DNA from: DATNBT01 sp964579765
Lineage (GTDB): Bacteria; Acidobacteriota; Vicinamibacteria; Vicinamibacterales; CAVVIG01
Reading direction: 5' to 3'
DNA length: 30,295 nucleotides
Assembly (NCBI GenBank): GCA_964579765.1
Contig: CAZOIK010000044.1
Coordinates: 1 to 30,295, forward strand
Position 1 is the stretch's first letter; each line of letters opens with the position of its first letter. The notes under the pieces were generated by a model. That model was given only the letters and a program-made list of their open reading frames with translations, did not search any database and was not told the origin of the DNA. This document shows, one piece after another, positions 7,606-14,640 of the stretch. The position numbers and the translations under genes are program-made.

Positions 7606-9593
7606 TTCGGCAACGCGAGCGCGATGTACTGCGCGGGCGCTGGATCGGCCGCGATGCCGACGCCGCGCGGTGCGAACAGTCCGCGGCCGCCGCCGACGCA
7701 GAAGACGACGAACTCGCGTCCGCCGACTTCGTACACCGCCGGCACGCCTTCGACCGCCGCGCCGACGTCCATCGACCACAGCACCTTGCCGGTGTCCTGA
7801 TCGTACGCGCGGACCTTGCGATCCGACGACGTGCCGACGAAGATCAGGCCGCCCGCCGTCGCTGCGGGTCCGCCACGCGGCGCGTAGCTGCCTGGCTCGG
7901 TCTTGCCGTCGGGCAGTCCCGGCATCTCACCGTCTGGCACCTGCCACAGCATCTTGCCCGTGTTCAGGTCGAAAGCTGTCAGCTGCGACCATGGCGGTCC
8001 CATCGCGGACATGCCGTTCTTGAAGTTGTTGAAGAAGTCGTACGGCGACTGGTACGCGACGAAGCCGGCCGGCGCGCCAGGGGGCGGCGGTGGCGGCGTC
8101 GCGGGTCCACGTCCACGCGCGGCCGCCGCTTCGGGTCCGCCGCTCGGGGCGGGCGCGCCCGCGCGTCCGCCGTTGCGTCCGCGTGCGCTCCCCTCGCCTG
8201 GCGCGATGATGCGCAGCAGCGTCGGCAGTTCTTTCGAGACGACGTAGAACGTCCCCTTCACCGGATTGACCGCCGAACTGCCCCAGTTGGCGCCGCCGTT
8301 GTGCCCCGGCAGCTCGATGGAGCCCTTCATGCTCGGCGGTGTGAACACGCCTTCGTTGCGCGAGTTGCGCAGCCGCTCGCGCACCATCTCCTGCTCGTCG
8401 GGTGTGAGGTATGGATTGACATCCTTCTCGGTGAACGACTGCCGCGCGAACGGCGGCGGCAGCGTCGGAATCGGCTGCGTCGGCGAGCTCACTTCGCCCG
8501 GCACGTCCGACCTCGGTACCGGTTTCTCTTCGATCGGCCAGATCGGCTTGCCGGTCACGCGATCGAGGACGTAGATGTAACCCTGCTTGCTCGCCTGCGC
8601 GATGACGTCCACGTTGCGGCCGTCGTGGCGGACGGTCAGCAGCTTCGGCGCCTGCGGAAAGTCGTAATCCCACAGGTCGTGGTGCACCGCCTGGAAGTGC
8701 CATAGGCGTTTGCCGCTCCGCGCGTCGAGCGCGACGATGCTGTTGCCGAACAGGTCGTTGCCGACACGGTTGCCGCCGTAGAAGTCGAAGCGTGCCGTGC
8801 CGAACGGAATGTAGGCGATGCCGCGCGCCTCGTCTACCGTCAACTCGCTCCAGTTGTGGACGCCGCCGCCTGCCGCGAGCGTCGCCTGGGGCCACGTGTC
8901 GGCGCCGAACTCACCCTTCTCTGGCACGCTGTGGAACGTCCACACGAGTTTGCCGGTGCGGACGTCGTATGCGTGCGTGTCGCCGGGGTTGCTGACGTAC
9001 TGCGCGCCGCCAGCGGGCAGCGAGATGATGATCAGGTTTTCGAAGATGCGCCCGGGATTACCCGTCTGCAACGGACGGACAGCGGTGACGTCGCGGTGCA
9101 GGCCGAGCCGGAGATCGACTTTGCCGTTGTCGCCGAACGACTCGATCGTTTTGCCGTTCGCCGCGTCGATCGCTGTGAGGAATCCGGCGTTGACGAACAG
9201 CAGGCGCCGATCTTTGCGATCCGCGCTCTCCCAGTAGTTGATTCCGCGATCGCCGACGGCCCCCTGGTTCGGGTGCGTCCACAGCTCCTTACCGGTGACC
9301 GCGTCGAGCGCGACGATCGACAGGTTCTTTGCCAGCGTGTACATCACGTTGTCCACGACGATCGGGTTGAAGCGGTACGTGCGCGAGTCGCCAGTGGGGT
9401 AGGTCCACGCCACCTCGAGCCGGCTGACGTTGCTCTTGTTGATCTGATCGAGCGACGAGTACTGCGACGAGTCCGACGCGCCGAGATACTGACGCCACGT
9501 GTCGAACTTTCGCTTGTCCTTCTGAGCGGCGGGCGCCGCGACGAGCGATCCGACGAGCAGCGCGAACGCGACGGCGACCTGAATGCGTCTCAT
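7602..9593 (-). CDS. Exported PQQ-dependent dehydrogenase, membrane glucose dehydrogenase-like
   Basis: The 663-aa protein has a signal peptide (about 1-24, ending AAPAAQ) and an eight-bladed quinoprotein beta-propeller with repeated GKxLW tryptophan-docking motifs (LDAVTGKELWTH at 97-108, VRTGKLVWTF, ARSGKRLWHF, LNTGKMLWQV, DTGKVLWSM). VHHDLWDYDFPQ (303-313) and GDTHAYDVRTGK are characteristic of the PQQ glucose/quinate dehydrogenase family. It probably oxidises an alcohol or sugar in the periplasm; no N-terminal membrane anchor domain or heme c motif (CxxCH) is present. A low-complexity Gly/Ala/Pro/Arg insert sits at 465-510. Its ATG overlaps the hydrolase stop by ATGA (9590-9593), making it the last gene of the operon. 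Confidence 0.88.
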   Translation of the reverse strand: MRRIQVAVAFALLVGSLVAAPAAQKDKRKFDTWRQYLGASDSSQYSSLDQINKSNVSRLEVAWTYPTGDSRTYRFNPIVVDNVMYTLAKNLSIVALDAVTGKELWTHPNQGAVGDRGINYWESADRKDRRLLFVNAGFLTAIDAANGKTIESFGDNGKVDLRLGLHRDVTAVRPLQTGNPGRIFENLIIISLPAGGAQYVSNPGDTHAYDVRTGKLVWTFHSVPEKGEFGADTWPQATLAAGGGVHNWSELTVDEARGIAYIPFGTARFDFYGGNRVGNDLFGNSIVALDARSGKRLWHFQAVHHDLWDYDFPQAPKLLTVRHDGRNVDVIAQASKQGYIYVLDRVTGKPIWPIEEKPVPRSDVPGEVSSPTQPIPTLPPPFARQSFTEKDVNPYLTPDEQEMVRERLRNSRNEGVFTPPSMKGSIELPGHNGGANWGSSAVNPVKGTFYVVSKELPTLLRIIAPGEGSARGRNGGRAGAPAPSGGPEAAAARGRGPATPPPPPPGAPAGFVAYQSPYDFFNNFKNGMSAMGPPWSQLTAFDLNTGKMLWQVPDGEMPGLPDGKTEPGSYAPRGGPAATAGGLIFVGTSSDRKVRAYDQDTGKVLWSMDVGAAVEGVPAVYEVGGREFVVFCVGGGRGLFAPRGVGIAADPAPAQYIALALPK

Positions 9594-10468
9594 AGGCTCC
9601 CCACAAATGCCATCAGCAGGCGGTTGAATTCCTGCGGCTGTTCCATCATCAGGAAGTGACCGGTACCCGGCACCTCCACGTACTGAATCCTGGGAAATAC
9701 TTTCTTCACGAACTCGAGATTGCGCAGCGCGCCGGAATGCTCCGCGTAGATGCCGTAGACTGGCACGGCGATCGCGTCGGTGGTCAGCACGGCGGGGTCG
9801 AACATCGCAATCATCGCGCCGGCGGCGGTGGCCGGAGGTGCCGCCAGCATCATCTTCATGACGTGCGTCTGCACAGCCGGGGGTGTCCTGGGCGTGAACA
9901 GGCCCTTAATCATGCCTTCACGCAGCTTCGGGCCGTCGGATGTGGTGAGCTTTTCCGCGGTGGCCAGCGTTCCCGCCGAGTTCTGCGTCGGTTCGAACAC
10001 CGTGCCGTCCACGATAACGAGCGCGGCGACGTGCTGCGGGTAGCGGCGCGCGTACTGCCGGATAACGGACGTCCCCATGCTGTGGCCGACGAGGACGAGA
10101 TGATCGACCTTCTGCTCAGCGCGCACCGCTTCGACGGCACGCGCGAAGAGGTCGATTGAGAACTTGCCGTCCTTGGGCGATCCGCTTTGCCCATGCCCGG
10201 GCAGATCGAGCGTGATGACGCGGTACTGCTTCGAGAGCTCGGGTACCTGTCCGGCCCAAGACGTGTCGTCGCACGTCCAGCCATGGACGAGCATCAGCGT
10301 CGTCCCGCCCGAGCCGTGAGACGTCGAGTGGAGCGGGATGCCGTCCACGGTCGCCGCCGAGACCGGCAGCGCGAGCGAGAGCACTAGAAGTGCGCTGAAG
10401 TGCAGGCCTTTAGGCCTGCCTCTCCCGCGGACCTGAAGGTCCGCACTATACGGCAATCGTCGAATCAT
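9590..10468 (-). CDS. Exported alpha/beta hydrolase with repeat-derived N-terminus
   Basis: A 292-aa alpha/beta-hydrolase. Oxyanion motif VHGW at 61-64, nucleophile elbow GHSMG with Ser130, and catalytic His271 in GTGHF are visible; the acid is not obvious (Glu243 in YAEHS is a candidate). Residues 25-38 form the hydrophobic core of a signal peptide, but the n-region before it (7-24) is unusually long. It is encoded by two palindromic repeats (10402-10444). ATG 10468 is chosen because it overlaps the VOC stop by ATGA and there is no other good start before the hydrophobic core. Substrate unknown: an esterase, lactonase or haloperoxidase-like enzyme. The VOC and PQQ dehydrogenase neighbours suggest a small-molecule oxidation or detoxification operon. 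Confidence 0.85.
   Translation of the reverse strand: MIRRLPYSADLQVRGRGRPKGLHFSALLVLSLALPVSAATVDGIPLHSTSHGSGGTTLMLVHGWTCDDTSWAGQVPELSKQYRVITLDLPGHGQSGSPKDGKFSIDLFARAVEAVRAEQKVDHLVLVGHSMGTSVIRQYARRYPQHVAALVIVDGTVFEPTQNSAGTLATAEKLTTSDGPKLREGMIKGLFTPRTPPAVQTHVMKMMLAAPPATAAGAMIAMFDPAVLTTDAIAVPVYGIYAEHSGALRNLEFVKKVFPRIQYVEVPGTGHFLMMEQPQEFNRLLMAFVGSL
10402..10444. repeat. Two adjacent palindromes inside the hydrolase coding region
   Basis: GCAGGCCT-TT-AGGCCTGC (10402-10419) and GCGGACCT-GA-AGGTCCGC (10427-10444) are perfect palindromes with 8-bp arms and 2-nt loops, 7 nt apart. The palindrome at 27600 has the same geometry. Read on the minus strand they encode ADLQVRGRGRPKGLH in the n-region of the hydrolase signal peptide. 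Confidence 0.85.
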
Positions 10469-11319
10469 GGCGTTTGCACCGTGGTCGTGCGCAGAATCTG
10501 CGCAAAGTAGTTCGTGATGCCGTCGGGATCGGCCATCCAGACGGTCTTCAGGCCGCGCCCGAACAGGCCGAGCGGCTGCGTGATGCGGACGCCACGCGCT
10601 TTCGCGCGCGCATCGACCGCGTCCACGTCGCTGACGACGTACTGGATGCCCGCGGTGTCTGTGTTCGCCCCCGCGCCCGCGTGTGCTGCCCACAGATTGA
10701 GCACGTTTGCGCTGTGCGGGCCAAGTCTGAAGCGATAGGTCCTGCCGAACGCCGTGTCAGCCGCAGGTAGTTCCTCGAGGCCGACGAATTCGCGATAGAA
10801 CGCGCGGCTGCGCTCGACGTCGGAGACGGTCGCGCCGATTTCGAAGTGCGGCGCATCGGCGCTTTTCGGATTGACGACGAGCTCCACCCACTGTCCGTCC
10901 GGGTCGGTCACCATGGCACGCCGATGGCCGGCGGGTCCGGTGAATGCGGGAGCGGGGTAGTCACGCGACGTGAACGCGTGTGCGACTGCAGCTTCGTCCG
11001 TGTAGAAGTACGTGAAGACGCGAAGTCCGGCGACGTCGAGCACCGCGCCCGACTTCTCCGCGCGGCCCGCCGCCGCGTTCGTGAACTTGAACTGCGATGT
11101 CCCGATGTGAAAGAGCGACATCTGCCCGCCGCCAGGCATGTTCAGCCCTCGCAGCGGCTGCAAGCCGAGGACGTCGGCATAGAACTCGAGATCCTTCGCG
11201 CGATCGATCGAGAACCGTCGGAAGACGTTCACCGAGTCCTGCGTCATCATCGCCGCCGGTGCCGGCACGTCCGGCTGGGCGAGCGCCAGCGCCGAGAGCA
11301 CCGCCACTGCGAGTCTCAT
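10465..11319 (-). CDS. Exported VOC (glyoxalase-fold) protein with two modules
   Basis: The 284-aa protein has a signal peptide (MRLAVAVLSALALA, cleavage about residue 15) followed by two beta-alpha-beta-beta-beta VOC modules. The first runs about 30-155, with DRAKDLEFYADVLGLQ and DPDGQWVELVV. The second runs about 158-275, with DVERSRAFYREFVGLEEL and DPDGITNYF. VOC proteins include glyoxalases, extradiol dioxygenases and resistance proteins; the metal site cannot be assigned safely here, so no reaction is named. It heads an operon with the hydrolase and PQQ dehydrogenase. A Shine-Dalgarno AAGGAGG lies 10 nt before the ATG. Confidence 0.82.
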   Translation of the reverse strand: MRLAVAVLSALALAQPDVPAPAAMMTQDSVNVFRRFSIDRAKDLEFYADVLGLQPLRGLNMPGGGQMSLFHIGTSQFKFTNAAAGRAEKSGAVLDVAGLRVFTYFYTDEAAVAHAFTSRDYPAPAFTGPAGHRRAMVTDPDGQWVELVVNPKSADAPHFEIGATVSDVERSRAFYREFVGLEELPAADTAFGRTYRFRLGPHSANVLNLWAAHAGAGANTDTAGIQYVVSDVDAVDARAKARGVRITQPLGLFGRGLKTVWMADPDGITNYFAQILRTTTVQTP

Positions 11320-11329
11320 GTGCGAAGGG

Positions 11330-11336
11330 CCTCCTT
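11330..11336 (-). promoter_or_regulatory. Strong ribosome binding site of the VOC gene
   Basis: AAGGAGG on the minus strand, 10 nt before ATG 11319. It is one of only two strong Shine-Dalgarno sequences I noticed, and it supports this start. Confidence 0.6.
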
Positions 11337-11346
11337 CGTTGGCGCT

Positions 11347-11365
11347 ATGTTAATTGAAGTATCGT
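11347..11365. promoter_or_regulatory. Divergent -10 candidates between the VOC and PAP2 genes
   Basis: On the minus strand TAACAT (11352-11347) would start a short leader containing the VOC ribosome binding site. On the plus strand TATCGT (11360-11365) lies 6 nt before GTG 11372, the leaderless spacing seen elsewhere. Both assignments are inferred from position and the TANNNT form. Confidence 0.35.
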
Positions 11366-11371
11366 GTGTAA

Positions 11372-12163
11372 GTGCGTTCGTCGGAGTGGATTGCACTCCT
11401 TTATTTCCTTTATCTCGCAGGCGTTTGCTGGATGCGGCCCGTGCCGATGAGGCGGCGCGCCGTCATCACCGCCGTCTCGCTGGCGCTCGCCGTCGTCATA
11501 ACGATCGTCGCGCGACGCGCGCCGTCTGCGGACCGCGACTGGGCGCCCTTTCTCTACGTCTCGGTTGCGTACTACCTGACGGGATATCTGTTCGTCGCGC
11601 CCTCCGAGAAGCTCGAGGCGTGGCTGCTCGGATGGGATCGCCGTTGGTTCGGCGATCCGACGACGCGCTTCGCGAGTTGGCCATGGTGGCTGATTGCGTA
11701 TCTGGACGTCATTTACACGCTCTGTTTCATTTTGCTGCCGGGCGGGTACGCCGCGCTGGCGCTGACGGGACACTCCTTCCGGGCGAACCGCTATTGGACG
11801 ATGGTGCTCGCGGCCGATCTCGGCGCGTTCGCGCCGCTCAGCGTCTTCCAGACGCGTCCGCCCTGGGCCATCGAACGTCCGGCGGTGCTGGCGGCAAGCC
11901 GCATCCATCGGTTCGCGTCGTACGTCGTCAAGAACGCGACCACTGGTGTGAACACGTTTCCGAGCGGTCACGTCGCTGTCACGATCGCGGTCGCACTCGG
12001 CGTCATGGCGTCGCTGCCGGTTGCCGGCGTCGTGCTGCTCGTCTGCGCCGCGAGCATCGCGGTCGCGTGCGTCGTCGGCCGCTATCACTACACCGTGGAT
12101 GTGCTGGCGGGGGCTGCGCTCGGGCTGGGCGTGTGCGCGGTCGCGGCCATCTGTGGAGCGTAA
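11372..12163 (+). CDS. PAP2-family membrane lipid phosphatase or phosphotransferase
   Basis: The 263-aa integral membrane protein has about six helices. Active-site motifs of the PAP2/lipid phosphate phosphatase superfamily are FPSGH (196-200) and R237-x-H239-Y240-T-V-D243-V. The second matches the H-[YFWH]-x2-D-[VLI]-x2-[GA]-x3-[GSTA] pattern shared by lipid phosphate phosphatases and sphingomyelin synthases. The early charged loop after APSEKLEAWLLGWD resembles the PAP2_3/AUR1-like branch. Possible substrates are phosphatidate, undecaprenyl pyrophosphate or a ceramide phosphate; the sequence does not decide. The start is GTG 11372, 6 nt after a -10-like hexamer. The receptor gene follows 13 nt downstream. 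Confidence 0.85.
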   Translation: MRSSEWIALLYFLYLAGVCWMRPVPMRRRAVITAVSLALAVVITIVARRAPSADRDWAPFLYVSVAYYLTGYLFVAPSEKLEAWLLGWDRRWFGDPTTRFASWPWWLIAYLDVIYTLCFILLPGGYAALALTGHSFRANRYWTMVLAADLGAFAPLSVFQTRPPWAIERPAVLAASRIHRFASYVVKNATTGVNTFPSGHVAVTIAVALGVMASLPVAGVVLLVCAASIAVACVVGRYHYTVDVLAGAALGLGVCAVAAICGA

Positions 12164-12176
12164 GCTAGAGATCTCG

Positions 12177-14633
12177 ATGACTCTTCGTTTCTGGGTGTGC
12201 TGTATGGCAGCGTTGCTGCTGCCGTGTGCCGCGGGCGCACAGACGCCGCCGCCCCGCACTGGCGTTCTTCAGGGCGTCGTCACGACGCAAGGCAGCGTCA
12301 ATCTTCCCGGCGCGCAGGTGACCGTGACCGATGTCGCCGGCAAACAGATCGCGCAGATTCTGTCTGGCGAAGACGGCCACTTCAGCTTCGTCGGCCTCGT
12401 GCCCGGTCGGTATAAGGCAACTGCGATTCTCGCGTCGTTTGTCACGACCTCGGTCGTCGTGGACATCACCGCCGGCCGCTCCACTGACGTCGCCATCGAC
12501 CTGCCGATTGAGGGGATCTCCCAGAGCGTGGACGTGGTTGCGCGCAATCCGGTGCTGTCGAGCGCGGGCACCGTGGGGCAGGCCGAGGCGATCAGCGGCA
12601 AGGAAATCGACACGTTCGTCAACGGCGGCGGCCTGCAGGCGACCATGCGGCTGCTGGCGAGCGTGATCGAGGCGCCGAACGGCGTCAGCATCCGCGGCGG
12701 CCGGCCGAGCCAGGCGGCCGTGCAGCTCGGCGTCACGACGATGGTCGATCCGTCCACGGGTCTGTCGAGAATCTCGCTGCCCGACGACGCGATCGAGTCG
12801 GTGTCGGTGCTGCCGAATCCGTATGCGGTCGAGTTCGGCCGGTTCTCGTCGGGCGTCGTCGTCATCCAGACCCGGCGCGCGGGCGACAAGTGGCGACTGC
12901 GCATCAACGACGTCGATCCGACGTTCCGCACGCATCGTGGATCGCCGGTGGAGATCATCGGCATCGGGCGCTATGCGCCGCGGGTCGAGTTCGGTGGGCC
13001 GATCATCAAGGACAAGCTGTACGTCGAGCAGGCGGCGCAGTTCATCTACAACGCCGCCGACGTCCCGAGTCTGCCGGAGACGCTGCTGCACACCTCGACG
13101 GCGTTCAGCTCGTTCACGCGCGTTGACACGAACCTCTCGTCGCGGCACTCGCTGGTCGGCACGTTCGGGCTGTTTCCCGGCAAGACCCACCAGGATCTGC
13201 TCGGCACGTTCACGCCGCCCAACGCCACCGTCGATACGCACGTGCACGCCGCCGAGTACGCGGCGACCGAGCGCGCCGTGTGGACCGACTCGCTCTTCGG
13301 CGAGACGACGGTTCACGTCCACGCGTTTCAGACCGACGTGTATCCGCAGGGGCCGGCGGCGATGCAGCTGCTGCCAGACACGACGCTCGGCAACTTCTTC
13401 AACGAGCAGCATCGCGACGCCGATACGTATCAGTTCATCGAGACGCTGTCGGGCACGCGCAGCGGCCTCGGAGGCACGCACCTGTTCAAGGGCGGCATCG
13501 ACCTGCTGCGGAACGAGTACGACGGCTCGAGTCTGAGCCGTCCCGTGGCCATTCAGCGCACGGACGGCACGCTGGCCCGCAGCCTCACGTACGCGCCGTT
13601 GCCCACCGTGCAGTCGGTGCACACGACCGACGTCGCCCTCTTCGCGCAGGATCGCTACCAGCCGAACGCACGCTGGTACGTCGAGTTCGGTGCCCGCGTC
13701 GATCACGACGGCGTGCTCAACCAGTTCAACGCGACGCCGCGCGTCGGGAGCGCCGTGCTGCTCGACCGGGCGGGTAACATCGTCCTACGCGGCGGCTTCG
13801 GCCTCTTCTTCGAGCGAACGCCGTCCACCGTCGGTGCGTTCCAGTCGTTCGGCGACGTCGTTGACCAGCGGTTCGCAGCCGATGGGAAGACGCCCCTCGG
13901 GCCCGCGGTGACCTACGTACCGGCGGCGCAGGATCTTCAGACAGCGAGGAGCCGGACGTGGGACGCTGGCCTCGACGTGCGCTTCAACGCCGACTGGTCG
14001 ATGCACGTCGGCGTGCTCGATCGGCAGGGCCGCGACGAGCTGGTGGTCAACCCGGTGCAGACCGGACCGGCGTCGGGACAGCTGCTGCTCTCGAGCAGCG
14101 GCAACTCGAGCTATCTGGGCGGCGACGTCAGCGTGCACTTCGAGGCGGGGGAGCGCGCCGACATCAGCGTCTCGTATACGCGGTCCCGCGCGTACACGGA
14201 TCTCAACGCCTTCACGAACTACTTCGACACGATCATGTGGCCTGTGTTGGGGCAGGATCAGTACGCTCCCGCGCCCACCGATGCACCGAACCGACTGCTC
14301 GCCCGAGGACGCTTCATGCCATGGCCGAAATGGCTCCTGATCGGCATCGCCGACTGGCGGAACGGGTTCCCGTGGTCGCCCACGACCGAGATGCTCGACT
14401 ACGTCGGCGCGCGAAACTCGCTTCGCTTCCCGTCGTACTTCCGGCTCGAGGCGGGCATCGAGCGGCACATCAAACTCCTGAAGTTCCAGCCGTGGCTCGG
14501 CGTGCGCGTGTGGAACGCGCTCGACTCCTTCCTGCCGGTGGACGTCCAGTCGAATCTGGCGTCGCCGAACTTCGGCAGCTTCTACAACTCCGAGTACCCA
14601 CAGATCCGCATCGTGCTGCGGTTCGAACGATAG
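12177..14633 (+). CDS. TonB-dependent receptor-like outer-membrane protein
   Basis: The 818-aa protein has a signal peptide (MTLRFWVCCMAALLLPCAAGA, residues 1-21), a carboxypeptidase-regulatory-like beta-sandwich (about 28-110, with GVVTTQGSVNLPGAQVTVTD and GEDGHFSFVGLVPGRYKA), a plug-like region (about 115-235, with VSIRGGRPSQ and PNPYAVEFGRFSSGVVVI) and a C-terminal beta-barrel of about 580 residues. This arrangement is common in Bacteroidota and Acidobacteriota receptors. The ligand is unknown. ATG 12177 is chosen because it gives the signal peptide; the frame is open further upstream but there it overlaps the PAP2 gene. It sits between a lipid phosphatase and an ABC exporter. Confidence 0.85.
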   Translation: MTLRFWVCCMAALLLPCAAGAQTPPPRTGVLQGVVTTQGSVNLPGAQVTVTDVAGKQIAQILSGEDGHFSFVGLVPGRYKATAILASFVTTSVVVDITAGRSTDVAIDLPIEGISQSVDVVARNPVLSSAGTVGQAEAISGKEIDTFVNGGGLQATMRLLASVIEAPNGVSIRGGRPSQAAVQLGVTTMVDPSTGLSRISLPDDAIESVSVLPNPYAVEFGRFSSGVVVIQTRRAGDKWRLRINDVDPTFRTHRGSPVEIIGIGRYAPRVEFGGPIIKDKLYVEQAAQFIYNAADVPSLPETLLHTSTAFSSFTRVDTNLSSRHSLVGTFGLFPGKTHQDLLGTFTPPNATVDTHVHAAEYAATERAVWTDSLFGETTVHVHAFQTDVYPQGPAAMQLLPDTTLGNFFNEQHRDADTYQFIETLSGTRSGLGGTHLFKGGIDLLRNEYDGSSLSRPVAIQRTDGTLARSLTYAPLPTVQSVHTTDVALFAQDRYQPNARWYVEFGARVDHDGVLNQFNATPRVGSAVLLDRAGNIVLRGGFGLFFERTPSTVGAFQSFGDVVDQRFAADGKTPLGPAVTYVPAAQDLQTARSRTWDAGLDVRFNADWSMHVGVLDRQGRDELVVNPVQTGPASGQLLLSSSGNSSYLGGDVSVHFEAGERADISVSYTRSRAYTDLNAFTNYFDTIMWPVLGQDQYAPAPTDAPNRLLARGRFMPWPKWLLIGIADWRNGFPWSPTTEMLDYVGARNSLRFPSYFRLEAGIERHIKLLKFQPWLGVRVWNALDSFLPVDVQSNLASPNFGSFYNSEYPQIRIVLRFER

Positions 14634-14640
14634 CGTGACG

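Noticed and set aside
7329..8705. 458-codon plus-strand open frame
   Set aside because: Antisense to the sirtuin and quinoprotein genes, both well supported by motifs.
10469..10693. Upstream extension of the alpha/beta hydrolase
   Set aside because: The added residues overlap the VOC gene, look like shadow sequence and would bury the signal peptide; ATG 10468 with ATGA overlap is better.
12165..13706. 513-codon minus-strand open frame
   Set aside because: Antisense to the TonB-dependent receptor; Arg-rich, without domains.
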